DNA of 64,000 nt, from positions 1 through 64,000 of the forward strand of contig JAPPLF010000051.1 in NCBI GenBank assembly GCA_028874215.1, read 5' to 3'. The translations under genes were made by a program, and so were the position numbers. How positions within the stretch are numbered: position 1 is the stretch's first letter; each line of letters starts with the position of its first letter. This stretch comes from Acidobacteriota bacterium. Its GTDB lineage: Bacteria > Acidobacteriota > UBA6911 > RPQK01 > JAJDTT01. Below are positions 1-9,390 of this stretch, piece by piece. The notes beneath the pieces were generated by a model. That model searched no databases. It saw only the letters and a program-made list of their open reading frames with translations, and had not been told where the DNA came from.

Positions 1-1583
1 GCCGAGGATTTAACACCGGGAGTTGACGCTCTGTCAACCTCAATATATAATCCCCAATCCATTCCTGCTCCCGCATCCTTCCATTCGGACACCGCCATCG
101 AACCGAACCGCTCGGCAGCCTCCAATGTCTCGCGAACGTCATCCCACGTCGTGCTGGAGTTGAGGATGCACATCCTCAAAGAGAATCTCCCATGCAACAG
201 CGTCGAAGAAATGAACGCGCGGTCGTCCCAGAAGATGCGGGCCACCACCGTGCGGTTGATCTCTGCCAGCGAGTATTCGTCGATTTCGTCGGCGTCCGGG
301 TTGACCCGGAAACAGATGATTCCCAGGGACGCCGGGTTCAAGACCTCCAGCATCGGGCTCCTTTCGACGTATTCCTGGGCCCGGGAGGCCAGTTCCATCC
401 CGTTGGACACGGCTTGCCGAAAGGCGGCCATGCCGAAGGTCTGAACGGAAACCCAGATTTTCAAGGCCCGGACCGAACGGCTCAACTGCAGGCCGCGGTC
501 CGAGAAGTTGGGGTGATTCGCACCCCAGATCGTGTCCTGCAGCATGTCGTGGGGGATCCGGAAGGCGTGATTCAGCGTCTTGACGTCCTTTACCAGGAGG
601 CAACCGGCCTCGTACGACTGAAAGAACCATTTGTGGGCGTCCATGCCGATGGAGTCGGCCCGCTCGATTCCGCGCAGCAACCTCTTGCCCCTCTCGGTCA
701 CCATTCCGAAACCGCCGTAAGCGGCATCCACGTGATGCCAAAGGCCTTCCGATTCGCAGTAATCCGACATCGCCTGGAGCGGATCGATGGCGCCCGTGCT
801 GCCCGCACCGGCGTTGGAGCAGATCGCGATGGGATGGAGACCGGCCGCGCGGTCATCGGCCACGGCACGGATCAGCGCGTCCATGTCAAGCCGGAATCGG
901 CTGTCGCTGGCCACCTTGCGGACGTGCTCCGGGCGGATGCCGACGATCTTGGCCGCCCGGATCTGGGCGCTGTGGCTCTGGTCGCTCATGTAGACCGTGG
1001 CCCGTTCGGGATGCCCGGCGGCCTCGCGCGCCGCCACGAAGGCGTCGAGGCTGGCGGCCGAGCCTCCGCTCGTCAGAAGACCGCCCGCAGTCTCCGGGTA
1101 ACCGACCCAGCGGCGGAACCATTCGATGACGACCAACTCGAGCTGGCTGGCGCCGCTGGAGGTCAGCCAGGTGCACTGGTTGACGTGGAAACCGGCGGCC
1201 ATGAAATCGGCCACGATGCTGGGCCAAGTCGGAGAGGAGGGGATGAAACCAAAAGAACGGGGATGGTCGTTGCGCAACGCCAGCGGGAGGATGTCCCGCG
1301 CGGCCCTTTCGATGACCTGCAGCGCTGGCTGGCCCGACTCGGGTGGATCCTCCATCAACTGGTCCGTCAGATCCTGCCGGAACTCTCCGTCCCAGGCATG
1401 TTCGTCCGGCAACCGGCCGGTGCGCTCCAGCAACAGCTCCGCGGCCCGGCGAGCCAGTTCGAGCATGGCTTCGCGGGACATCCGGAGGGGGGCCGATTCC
1501 TCGAGGAAGGTGTCGGGAGTGGGCGATTCGTCGGACTGTTCAGGAGTCTGCGACGCTTCCAATAAGCCTTCGGGTCCGTCCAT
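1..1583 (-). CDS. Pyridoxal-dependent decarboxylase, group II, 3' end cut by window edge
   Basis: About 527 residues are visible with no stop before the window edge, so the C-terminus is missing. The protein reads as a PLP-dependent group II (aromatic-L-amino-acid/glutamate type) decarboxylase. The signature DAHKW, with the Schiff-base lysine at about residue 318, is present, and so are the TSGGSAA turn that holds the cofactor phosphate and an HVDAAYGG segment with the cofactor-binding Asp. These enzymes remove the alpha-carboxylate of an amino acid in the cytoplasm; the substrate cannot be read from sequence. ATG at 1583 is the first plausible start. The N-terminal 40 residues are acidic and probably disordered. 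It follows the peroxiredoxin gene on the same strand after about 220 bases, so cotranscription is uncertain. Confidence 0.9.
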   Translation of the reverse strand, partial: MDGPEGLLEASQTPEQSDESPTPDTFLEESAPLRMSREAMLELARRAAELLLERTGRLPDEHAWDGEFRQDLTDQLMEDPPESGQPALQVIERAARDILPLALRNDHPRSFGFIPSSPTWPSIVADFMAAGFHVNQCTWLTSSGASQLELVVIEWFRRWVGYPETAGGLLTSGGSAASLDAFVAAREAAGHPERATVYMSDQSHSAQIRAAKIVGIRPEHVRKVASDSRFRLDMDALIRAVADDRAAGLHPIAICSNAGAGSTGAIDPLQAMSDYCESEGLWHHVDAAYGGFGMVTERGKRLLRGIERADSIGMDAHKWFFQSYEAGCLLVKDVKTLNHAFRIPHDMLQDTIWGANHPNFSDRGLQLSRSVRALKIWVSVQTFGMAAFRQAVSNGMELASRAQEYVERSPMLEVLNPASLGIICFRVNPDADEIDEYSLAEINRTVVARIFWDDRAFISSTLLHGRFSLRMCILNSSTTWDDVRETLEAAERFGSMAVSEWKDAGAGMDWGLYIEVDRASTPGVKSS

Positions 1584-1801
1584 GATCGTGTTCGTGTACC
1601 GTATGCCGTCGTGCCGGCGCCGCAAGAACTCGCGTACGGAATCCCTGATTCCACGTCAAGATAACATAAATATCCGGGAAGCCGAACTCGTTCCCCACTG
1701 GTGAGTGTCCCGGTCTTCGCGGAATCCTTCCGCAATCGGGCCGTGCGCGATTCCGCGCCGGGCAGTCGTCCTGGAGCGGCCCATGGCGCAGGCGGCCGGT
1801 G

Positions 1802-2464
1802 TCAATCCCCCGGCTGATCGACGAAACGGATGTAGGGCTTGGGGGAGTCCCATCCCTGAGGGTACTTTTCCCGGGCGGCTTCGTCCGAAACCGCCGGCAG
1901 GATGATCACCTTGTCTCCGTGATTCCAGTTCACCGGCGTGGCCACCTTGTGGCTGGCGGTCAACTGCACCGAGTCCAACACCCGGAGCACCTCGTCGAAG
2001 TTGCGGCCCGTGCTCATGGGATAGGTGATGGTCAGCCTGATCTGCTTGTCCGGTCCGATGACGAACACCGATCGGACCGTGGCGTTGTCCATGGGGGTGC
2101 GCCCTTCGCAGCTCTCCCCGGCGTCCGCCGCCAGCATGCCGTAGAGCTTGGCGATGGCCAGCTCGGTGTCGGCGATGATGGGGTAGTTGGGGGCATGTCC
2201 GGTGGCGTCCTGGATGTCTTGCGCCCAGGCCCGGTGACTGTCGGCAGGGTCGACGCTCAATCCGATGATCTTGCAGTTGCGCCTGTCGAACTCGGGTTTG
2301 AGGCTGGCCATGTAGCCCAGTTCGGTGGTGCAGACCGGAGTGAAGTCCTTGGGATGGGAAAAGAGAATGGCCCAACCGTCGCCGATCCACTCATGGAAGT
2401 TGATGGGCCCCTGGCTGGTATCGGCCGAAAAATCAGGTGCGGTGTCTCCGACGGTAAGGGACAT
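1802..2464 (-). CDS. Peroxiredoxin, 1-Cys (Prx6) type
   Basis: A 220-residue thiol peroxidase that reduces hydrogen peroxide and organic or lipid hydroperoxides in the cytoplasm. The peroxidatic cysteine is Cys45 in PVCTTE, and the preceding HPKDFTP is the standard Prx6 form. The length and the C-terminal dimerisation segment fit the Prx6 class rather than the shorter AhpC class. A second Cys lies in the middle (GESCEG) but not in the resolving position of 2-Cys enzymes. I chose ATG 2464 because AGGAGG lies 6 bases upstream. An in-frame extension to 2581 adds 39 residues that do not match the family. It follows a Gfo/Idh/MocA gene on the same strand. Confidence 0.95.
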   Translation of the reverse strand: MSLTVGDTAPDFSADTSQGPINFHEWIGDGWAILFSHPKDFTPVCTTELGYMASLKPEFDRRNCKIIGLSVDPADSHRAWAQDIQDATGHAPNYPIIADTELAIAKLYGMLAADAGESCEGRTPMDNATVRSVFVIGPDKQIRLTITYPMSTGRNFDEVLRVLDSVQLTASHKVATPVNWNHGDKVIILPAVSDEAAREKYPQGWDSPKPYIRFVDQPGD

Positions 2465-2577
2465 GGGATTCCTCCTAATGGACTGCGGGCAAACGATAGG
2501 ACCGCCTCCAAGAATGGCCGAATCAGCAGCCGAATTCAACTTGTCCCAGGTCCCGCAAAACAACTCAGTATCTCTCT

Positions 2578-3603
2578 TCACCCAGGCGGAACCGGAAGCT
2601 CGACGACGCGGCCGGATCGTCCCGATTCATAGACCGCCTCCACGGTCTGCTGGGCGCGGATGCCGTCTTCGATGGTGATGGACGGCTCTCGCCCTTCGGC
2701 GAGCGCGGCGGCGAACTCCTCCAGCACCAGGGCGTGGGTGCTCTGATCGAAGTCGTAGGAGGTTTCGCCGTCCTCGGTGGCCACCACCAGCCGGCCCCGG
2801 GAGAACTTGTCGTGCAGGGGGGAGGAGAGGATCACGCCGTCGGTGCCCAGGATCTCGATGTACGAGTTCCGGTGCTCGTCCGGGTCTCCCGTGCTCCAAT
2901 GGGCCGTGGCCACGCCCTGCGCGCCGCTGGCGAACTTGAGGAGAGCGCTGGCCGTGTCCTCGACGGCGTAGCTCTCCACCAGGGTGTCCACGAACGCGGC
3001 GACGGCCACGATCTCTCCCACCAGGAAGCGCATCAGGTCGACGCCGTGGGTGCCCAGGTCGGTGAAGGGACCGCCCCCGGCCCGGGCCGGATCGTGTTGC
3101 CAGATTTCCCGGCCCGAGGGGTACCGTCCCGAGAAGTTCCAGCGGACGGCGGTGACGCGGCCGATGCCGCCCCGCTGAATGATCTCCCTGATCTTGCTGT
3201 GCCGGGCGCTGAAGCGTTGGTAGTAGCAGGTCATGAAGGTGACCCCGGCAGCCCGGCAGGCCTGCCGCATGGCCTCTCCCTCGGCCACGCTCAGGGCCAG
3301 CGGCTTTTCGCACAAGACGTGTTTTCCGTGGGCCGCCGCCGCCAGTGTGTCGGGACAGTGTCGATCGACGGGCGTCGAGACGTAAACGGCCTCCACCTCC
3401 GGGTCGCGGACCAGGGACTCCACGTTGTCATAGGCGCTCCGGGCCCCGTGCTCGCGGGCGAACTCCTCGGCCCCGGCCTGGGTGGTCCGCATCACGGCCA
3501 CCAACTCGCTGCACTCGGTGGCGCGCATGGCCGGCGCCATCACCCGGTGAGAGATGTCTCCGGCGCCGATGATGCCCCATCGTACCGGCTGTCTTTTATG
3601 CAT
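2578..3603 (-). CDS. Gfo/Idh/MocA family oxidoreductase
   Basis: A 341-residue NAD(P)-dependent sugar or cyclitol dehydrogenase-like protein. The N-terminal Rossmann fold starts with GIIGAGDIS, and CEKPLALS carries the family's EKP motif, whose lysine is catalytic. The C-terminal half is the alpha/beta substrate domain. No export signal is visible, unlike the Tat-exported homologue at 37274. Start ATG 3603 has GGGGG 8 bases upstream; ATG 3612 is also in frame but has no spacing to that site. The start overlaps the end of the heparinase-like gene, so the two are probably translationally coupled. The substrate is unknown, but the context points to a sugar or uronate from polysaccharide breakdown. 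Confidence 0.9.
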   Translation of the reverse strand: MHKRQPVRWGIIGAGDISHRVMAPAMRATECSELVAVMRTTQAGAEEFAREHGARSAYDNVESLVRDPEVEAVYVSTPVDRHCPDTLAAAAHGKHVLCEKPLALSVAEGEAMRQACRAAGVTFMTCYYQRFSARHSKIREIIQRGGIGRVTAVRWNFSGRYPSGREIWQHDPARAGGGPFTDLGTHGVDLMRFLVGEIVAVAAFVDTLVESYAVEDTASALLKFASGAQGVATAHWSTGDPDEHRNSYIEILGTDGVILSSPLHDKFSRGRLVVATEDGETSYDFDQSTHALVLEEFAAALAEGREPSITIEDGIRAQQTVEAVYESGRSGRVVELPVPPG

Positions 3604-5641
3604 GGGTGCCATCCCCCTTTTTCATGAGTTGGATTTGGCCGGTATGGGCGGCGGCCCGCCATTCTTCCGGGCCGGCCGGAGTAGACAAGGTCAGTCTCCA
3701 GGCGTCCTCGTCCCGCCAACTGCCGGACACCTCCCTGATCGCCGGGTCGTGATCCATCCCGCCGAGAGCGAAGACGGAGGCGAAGACCGTACGATCCGCC
3801 CTGTGGTGCCGGATGACGGTGGAGAGCCGCTGACCGGCAGGGTTGGAAGGAGCGTCGCCCACCAGCAGGCGCCCGAAGGGACCGGCCAGGTGCAGGTCGA
3901 GCGAACCGGCCGGATAACGCCAGCGCAATCGGGAATCCGGGGACTCCGGCGTGTCCCCGTCCAGCCGGACGTGCCGGAGGCCGCCCCCGCCGGACAGCGG
4001 CGCGGTGGGTTGCAAGTCCGACGCTCCGCGCACCAGTTCGCCATCGACATGACAGACCCAGTAGAGGTCCCGTTTTGCAGGGCAGAGGACCTGAAACAGG
4101 TCGACGAAATAGGTGTCCCGCCAGAGCAGGGTGCGCCTCATCCGCACGCCGGCGTAGGCGCCTTCCTCCCAGGCGGCCGAAGCGTCGACCCGTGTGAAAC
4201 CGTCCTCTTCCGAGAACCGGTCGAGCCGGCCTCGGGTCGGAGGCTGCGACTCGCCGTCCACCAGCACCGTGGCGTGGCTGGCCGTCTGTTGGTACCAGGT
4301 GTGGTTGAGCTCGATGCCGTACCCGGGCGTCCCCAGATCGGGAATGAGCGGCGATCCGGAGCCGCACATTTGGATCCGCAACTGGTCCCGGTGTCCGTGG
4401 ACTCCCCCGTGGCGGCCCGCTTTCAGAAGAAGGTAGTTCCGACGCTGCCGGGACCCGCCTCCGCGAAGGAGGGCGAGCCCCGCCTCCGGGAACAGGCGGC
4501 TGTCCCGGTCGGGAGGATCCCCGCCGGGAATCACTGGAACTCCGTCCAGCAAGGCTTCGAAGCAGGTGCGGGGACGGGAGCGGTAGTTCTGCTCCAGTAT
4601 CCAGGCAAAGCCCGGGTCGCGGAACCACGAATACGCGGTTTCGTAAAAGCCGTCGGCGTCGGGGATTCCATGGCCGACTTTCTCTTCCAGGCCGATGAAG
4701 TGCCAGCAGTCGTTGACGGATGGCAGCTTCAGGTCGGGAAGCGAGACCTGAATGGGGGCCAGGAACATGCGCCGTACCACGCCGCCGTCATCGAAGGATT
4801 CTCCCGTGGCCTTGAGGATGCGCAGGGTCCTGACGATGGCGTCCAGACTGTAGAAGTGATAGCTCAGGGAGACTTCCCACCAGAGTCCCTCTCCGGTGAC
4901 CCCCTGCTCCAACTGGGCCGCCAGCCCCAAATCCCCCCGCAGAGCCTCCTCCAGCAGCCGGTCGTCCTCCAGGACTCGGGCCAGCGTCGCCAGAGCGGCG
5001 TTGTTCCAATTGCTGACGTTGTGGATCTCCCGGCACCGGACCCGCCGGATGTGGGTGGCCGCCGGCCGGAAGAGCCGCCGCGTCACCAACTCCCGGGTCT
5101 CGTCGGAGAGCGTCTCCGCAAGCAGGGCGTACGCCCAGCAGAGGCGGGCGATCCAGACCGATTCGTCCAGGTTCTGCCAGGTGGCGATCCCCGGCTCCTC
5201 TTCGTAGACCGTCGGCGCCGGTTTCAGGCGCAGGTAACGGCGGGCGTAGGTCTCCAGGATTCGGGCCGCCTCGGCGGCGTCGGAACCGGCCCGGCTCGTC
5301 CCCGATTCCAGGTGCGACCGGAAGGCGAACTTGAGGGCCGCGTCGCTGAGCCTGTCGTTCACCGACCAGAGCCAGGCGCTGTCGTAGGGCTCGCCGCTGA
5401 AGACGGCGCCGTCCACGGGGCAGACGTGGCGCCGGGGGCTGCCGGGGTCGAACAGAAGCTGGGTGGCGTGCTCGGCGCAGAAGAAGTCGTGGTAGTAGCC
5501 CGCCTGTTGATCCGGCACCGGAGGCAGGGAACTCTGATAGCCCTCCAGTTGAGCGTCGAGGGCTTCCCGGGCGGCGGCCAGTTTGGGGTGAGCCGCCCGA
5601 GCCCGAAGGTCCCGGCTCCATTTCGGCGTCAACAGGGTCAC
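3596..5641 (-). CDS. Heparinase II/III-like protein
   Basis: A 681-residue protein of the heparinase II/III family, made of an alpha/alpha-toroid in the N-terminal half and a beta-sandwich after about residue 380. The C-terminal segment around VHGHRDQ, DLGTPGYG and TASHATVLVDG is the diagnostic family block; its His and Tyr residues serve uronic-acid elimination in characterised lyases. No signal peptide is seen with the chosen start. GTG 5641 overlaps the stop of the upstream glycosyltransferase as GTGA and has GGAGG about 10 bases upstream; a start at 5701 would overlap that gene by 64 bases. Proteins of this family also occur in exopolysaccharide loci beside glycosyltransferases, so the polymer could be foreign or self-made. 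Confidence 0.85.
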   Translation of the reverse strand: MTLLTPKWSRDLRARAAHPKLAAAREALDAQLEGYQSSLPPVPDQQAGYYHDFFCAEHATQLLFDPGSPRRHVCPVDGAVFSGEPYDSAWLWSVNDRLSDAALKFAFRSHLESGTSRAGSDAAEAARILETYARRYLRLKPAPTVYEEEPGIATWQNLDESVWIARLCWAYALLAETLSDETRELVTRRLFRPAATHIRRVRCREIHNVSNWNNAALATLARVLEDDRLLEEALRGDLGLAAQLEQGVTGEGLWWEVSLSYHFYSLDAIVRTLRILKATGESFDDGGVVRRMFLAPIQVSLPDLKLPSVNDCWHFIGLEEKVGHGIPDADGFYETAYSWFRDPGFAWILEQNYRSRPRTCFEALLDGVPVIPGGDPPDRDSRLFPEAGLALLRGGGSRQRRNYLLLKAGRHGGVHGHRDQLRIQMCGSGSPLIPDLGTPGYGIELNHTWYQQTASHATVLVDGESQPPTRGRLDRFSEEDGFTRVDASAAWEEGAYAGVRMRRTLLWRDTYFVDLFQVLCPAKRDLYWVCHVDGELVRGASDLQPTAPLSGGGGLRHVRLDGDTPESPDSRLRWRYPAGSLDLHLAGPFGRLLVGDAPSNPAGQRLSTVIRHHRADRTVFASVFALGGMDHDPAIREVSGSWRDEDAWRLTLSTPAGPEEWRAAAHTGQIQLMKKGDGTHA

Positions 5642-6705
5642 GTTCGATACGCCTCCAGGGTCTGTTCGGCGATCCGGTCCCAGTCGAAGCGCCGGACGCA
5701 CTCCAGGGCGGCCTCCGAGGCGGCGTCCTGGTCCCAGGCACGAACCTCTTCCATGGCTCGCAGCAACGGCTCCTCCTGTCCCGGATCATAGAGCCGTCCG
5801 GCTCCGGGCGAAACGACCGTCGGGAGGCAGCCCAGCGCCGGAGCGATGACGGGGCGGGCCCGGGAAAGGGCCAAAATGACGCTTCCCGAGGTCATGGTGG
5901 CCCGGAAGGGGAGCACCGCCACGTCGCTGGCTTCCAGAAACAGGAGGAGGTCCCGGTTCGTGGCCTGCATGTCGCCGTCGACGATCTTGGAGACGATCCG
6001 GGGACGCCCCGCGACGCGGCGGCGGATCCGCTCCGGAAAGTCGCCGGGACCACCGCCGGCCAGCAGCAGCCAGGAGTCCTCTGTCGAGAGCCGCTCGAAC
6101 GCGGAGATCAACTCCTCGATCCCCTTGTAAGGCAGGATGCCGCCGATGAATCCGTAGGCGAAGGCGTGTTGCGGGACCTCCAACTCTCTCCGGGCTTCTT
6201 CGCGTGTGAAGTCCGTCCGGTAGACGTCGATGAAATGCCCGTGGGGAATGATGAAGACCCGGCGAGTCCGTCCGAAGCGCTCCTTCACCCCGTGGGCGTT
6301 GACCGGGCAGTGGGCGATGACGGCGTCGGCCAGTCGGCAGATCTCGAGCCGGAACTCGTGGTCGATGGATCGATGAAGCCGGTTGTGGGGATAGATGTTG
6401 TGGGCGGTCCAGACGATCTTGTAGCCCAGTTCGCGGGCCAGCTCCAGTGACGCCGCCATCTCCCGCATCCGTTCCTGCATGATCCGGTAGTCCGGGTGGA
6501 AATAGTCATGGTGGGGCCAATGGAAATGAAGCACCTGGATCCGGCCGCTGTTCCCGCGCAGGTATCCGGCGCTGTAGTCCCGGGTGTACTCCACCTGAGC
6601 GCCGTGGCGCTCCAGGGCCTCGGTGAGCAGGGCGCCGTAGGGATTGCTCCCTTCATGATCGGGAGGAAGCGGCCGGTCCTGATGGTAGTAGAAGGCGACA
6701 CGCAC
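5638..6705 (-). CDS. Glycosyltransferase, GT-B fold (family 4-like)
   Basis: A 355-residue GT-B glycosyltransferase. The C-terminal Rossmann half contains the nucleotide-sugar region with PFRATMTSGSVILALS, and the HGHFIDVYR segment in the middle is typical of family 4 enzymes with GPGDFP following. It probably transfers a sugar from a nucleotide donor during polysaccharide or glycolipid assembly at the inner membrane face. Start is GTG at 6705. Its stop overlaps the start of the heparinase-like gene (GTGA), so the two products are probably made together. Donor and acceptor are unknown. Confidence 0.8.
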   Translation of the reverse strand: MRVAFYYHQDRPLPPDHEGSNPYGALLTEALERHGAQVEYTRDYSAGYLRGNSGRIQVLHFHWPHHDYFHPDYRIMQERMREMAASLELARELGYKIVWTAHNIYPHNRLHRSIDHEFRLEICRLADAVIAHCPVNAHGVKERFGRTRRVFIIPHGHFIDVYRTDFTREEARRELEVPQHAFAYGFIGGILPYKGIEELISAFERLSTEDSWLLLAGGGPGDFPERIRRRVAGRPRIVSKIVDGDMQATNRDLLLFLEASDVAVLPFRATMTSGSVILALSRARPVIAPALGCLPTVVSPGAGRLYDPGQEEPLLRAMEEVRAWDQDAASEAALECVRRFDWDRIAEQTLEAYRT

Positions 6706-6734
6706 GAAAGGGGAACGCTCCTGGTCCGGGGACG

Positions 6735-7673
6735 TCAGCCGAAGGTGGTGGGGTCGGAGACCCGGTCCAACCGGTCCCGCAACTCCGGGCTCAGGCCCGC
6801 GGCGAGAGTGCCGAACGCCTGGTCGATGTGGCCGGGCCGCCTGCCGCCGATCAGGACCGACGTGATCTGAGGTTGGAACAGCGCCCAGGCCAGGGCCAGA
6901 TCCACCATGGACCGCCCCGTTTCCTGCGACACCGCCCTCATGCGTTCCACCAGCGAAAAGGCCCGCGGGTGGAAGTAGTCGTCCTGCCAGTCCCTGGCCA
7001 GATCAAAACGGGTTCCCGGCGGCAGCGGTCCCGAGGGCGAATACTTGCCGGCCAAAAAACCGCCTCCCAGGGGACTGTAGGAGAGAATGCCCAATCCCTG
7101 GTCCCGGCAGAGGGGCGCCATCTCCGCCTCCATGGACCGGTCCGAAAGGTTGTACTGGGGCTGGATGGAGTCGAATCGGGCCCAGCCGTTCTTGTCCTGG
7201 GTCCAGAGCGCCTTGCACAACTGCCACGCGGCCGAGTTGCTGAGGCCCAGGTAGCGCACCTTGCCCTGCTCCACGGCTCCGGAGAAGGCCTCCAGGATCT
7301 CGTCCACCGGATCTCCCTCCAGGGGCCAGTGGTGGAGTTGGAACAGGTCGATGACGTCGGTCTGCAGCGTCCGGAGGCTCTGCTCGATCTTCTGCGTCAC
7401 CTTGGGCCCGTCCAGCGGTCCGGTGAAACCGCACTTGGTTGCCAGGACGATCTGCTGCCGGGTGCCTCGCGCCTGCAGCCACTCGCCGATCATCCGCTCC
7501 GACTCCCTCTTGCTGTAGGACTCGGCGGTGTCGATGAGGGTGATCCCCCGTTCCAACGCCCGGTCCAGCAGCATCCAGGCGGTGGGCTGGTCGATTTCGC
7601 GGCCGAAGGTGGCGCCGCCAAAGCCGATGGCGCTTACCTGGAGATCGGTTCTTCCAAGACGTCTGTATTCCAT
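6735..7673 (-). CDS. Aldo/keto reductase
   Basis: A 312-residue (alpha/beta)8-barrel NADPH-dependent oxidoreductase. It starts directly with YRRLGRTDLQVSAIGFGG, the usual N-terminus of the family. The catalytic Asp and Tyr are in DTAESYSKRESE, the Lys in ATKCGF and the His in LFQLHHW, so the full tetrad is present. The C-terminal SVLIGGRRPGHIDQ loop binds the cofactor phosphate. It sits 29 bases before the glycosyltransferase and 35 after the symporter on the same strand, so it is probably part of the same transcript and may act on a sugar taken up by that symporter. Confidence 0.92.
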   Translation of the reverse strand: MEYRRLGRTDLQVSAIGFGGATFGREIDQPTAWMLLDRALERGITLIDTAESYSKRESERMIGEWLQARGTRQQIVLATKCGFTGPLDGPKVTQKIEQSLRTLQTDVIDLFQLHHWPLEGDPVDEILEAFSGAVEQGKVRYLGLSNSAAWQLCKALWTQDKNGWARFDSIQPQYNLSDRSMEAEMAPLCRDQGLGILSYSPLGGGFLAGKYSPSGPLPPGTRFDLARDWQDDYFHPRAFSLVERMRAVSQETGRSMVDLALAWALFQPQITSVLIGGRRPGHIDQAFGTLAAGLSPELRDRLDRVSDPTTFG

Positions 7674-7708
7674 GGGTCCCTAGTTCAATGCTGAGAATTC
7701 ACCCGTCT

Positions 7709-9319
7709 CTACGAAGTCAGCCAGGTCTTCTCGTGCCGGGTCTTCCAGGTCAGTCCGGCCAGGCGGTCCTGGTTCCGGTTGGGAAAGATCAGGCTCAGAA
7801 TCCAGGCCGTGCCGAAGCTGGCGACAAAGGAGGTGGGCATGATCCAGGTGAATCCCATCCCCTTCTCGATGAGCCGCGGACCGAAACTGTCTCCCAGCAC
7901 CGCCACCAGGGTCTGCTGGGTCGACGGGTCGAGAGACTGGAGCAGGGGTTGGGAATACGCGACAACCAGGGATGTCGTGAAGCCGATGATGGCCGCGGGC
8001 CAGACGGTTCGGAGGCCGGCGCGGGGGAGAAACATCCCGGCCAGGAACAGCCCGCCCATGGGACCGACCAGGGCGTTGAAGGTCTTGGGCAGGATGGTGA
8101 GTATGTCGTCCGAGCCGGTGAGGTTGTCCAGGAACAGGGCCCCCATGGTCACCGCCAATCCAACCACCAGTGTGATGATGCGGGCCTGGCGGACCTCGTC
8201 GACGGGTTTCTTCTTCTTTCGAAGGCGTCCGAAGTCCACGGTGGCCACCGTGGCGAAGGAGTTCACCCCCGAATCGATGGTGGACATGGCCGCCGCCAGC
8301 AATGCGGCGAAGATGAGGCCGGCCAGGCCGGCCGGGACTCGGGAGGCCACGAAGAAGGGGAAGATGCTGTCGCGGTCCTTGCCGCTGGCCAGGTCGATGT
8401 GACCGGGAAGGGGCTCGGGTCCCTGGGTGAAGTAGTAGACCAGGCTGGCGCCCACGATGGTGAGGACCAGGATGATGATCACGCCGGTGACCGCCCCGGT
8501 GACGAAACTCCGCTTGCTGGCCTCGACGTTCACCGTGCTGAAGTAGCGCTGCATGGTCATCTGGTTGGCGCAGTGGGCGACGACGATCCAGAGCGCGTCG
8601 GTCAAGGTGAAGGTGACCACCGTCGCGGGCAGGGTGGGATCGGGGGAGAAGAAGGTGAAGCTCTCGTTGTCCCGGGCGTTGACCACCTCCATCCAGTCGA
8701 AGAGGTTGGTGCCGGTGGCCCAGGCCACGTAGCCGATGGTGAAGAAGCCGCCGCCCAGGAGCAGCGCCACCTGGATCACGTCGGTCCAGACCACGGCCCG
8801 GATCCCGCCCATCATGGTGTAGATCGTGGCCACGACGCCCACGGTGAAGATGATGACAATCAGGGGAATTCCGGTGGCCACGGCCAGGGCCCGGGACGAG
8901 ACCAGGACGATCACCATCATCAGCACCGATACGAACATCAGGAACATGGAAGCGCCCAGGAGCCTCGCCGACAGGCCGTAACGGTGCTCCAGGTATTCGT
9001 AGGCGGTGGTGAAGCGGAACCGGACGAAGAAGGGGATGGTCAGCAGCAGGATGAACAACACGTGGAGGGGAAACCCGAGGAAGGTGCTCATCAGGTTTCC
9101 GAAACCGAAACGCCAGACGACGCCGGGATAGGCCAGGAAGCTGATGCTGGAGAGCAGGGAAGCGATGATGCTGATGCCCACGGCGAACCAGGGAAGCCGC
9201 CGTCCGCCCAGGAAGTATTCCTCGCCGGTCTTCTGGCCCCGGGAGAGGCGCCAACCCAGAAACATCATGGCTCCCAGATAGGCCACCAGGACCACATGAT
9301 CGGCGAAGTGCAACTGCAT
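7709..9319 (-). CDS. Sodium:solute symporter (SSS family)
   Basis: A 536-residue integral membrane protein with about 13 hydrophobic segments, typical of the SSS family that drives uptake of sugars, nucleosides, sialic acids or organic acids with sodium. The early segment GEEYFLGGRRLPWFAVG and the following SISFLAYPG are the conserved TM1-TM2 region, with IASLLSS contributing sodium ligands. The cytoplasmic tail after the last helix is short. It is the first gene of a five-gene minus-strand set (symporter, aldo/keto reductase, glycosyltransferase, heparinase-like, Gfo/Idh/MocA). The substrate is probably a monosaccharide or uronate, by context only. Confidence 0.92.
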   Translation of the reverse strand: MQLHFADHVVLVAYLGAMMFLGWRLSRGQKTGEEYFLGGRRLPWFAVGISIIASLLSSISFLAYPGVVWRFGFGNLMSTFLGFPLHVLFILLLTIPFFVRFRFTTAYEYLEHRYGLSARLLGASMFLMFVSVLMMVIVLVSSRALAVATGIPLIVIIFTVGVVATIYTMMGGIRAVVWTDVIQVALLLGGGFFTIGYVAWATGTNLFDWMEVVNARDNESFTFFSPDPTLPATVVTFTLTDALWIVVAHCANQMTMQRYFSTVNVEASKRSFVTGAVTGVIIILVLTIVGASLVYYFTQGPEPLPGHIDLASGKDRDSIFPFFVASRVPAGLAGLIFAALLAAAMSTIDSGVNSFATVATVDFGRLRKKKKPVDEVRQARIITLVVGLAVTMGALFLDNLTGSDDILTILPKTFNALVGPMGGLFLAGMFLPRAGLRTVWPAAIIGFTTSLVVAYSQPLLQSLDPSTQQTLVAVLGDSFGPRLIEKGMGFTWIMPTSFVASFGTAWILSLIFPNRNQDRLAGLTWKTRHEKTWLTS

Positions 9320-9390
9320 GTCGATGGTCTCCGTATCCGTTCGGAAGAAAAGCAGTGCAGATCGTATTCGTTCCGAATTGGAGGCGCAAC

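Noticed and set aside
192-1565. Long plus-strand open frame over the decarboxylase gene
   Set aside because: It is antisense to a well-conserved PLP decarboxylase, rich in Arg, Gly and Pro, and has no recognisable domain; typical of high-GC shadow frames.
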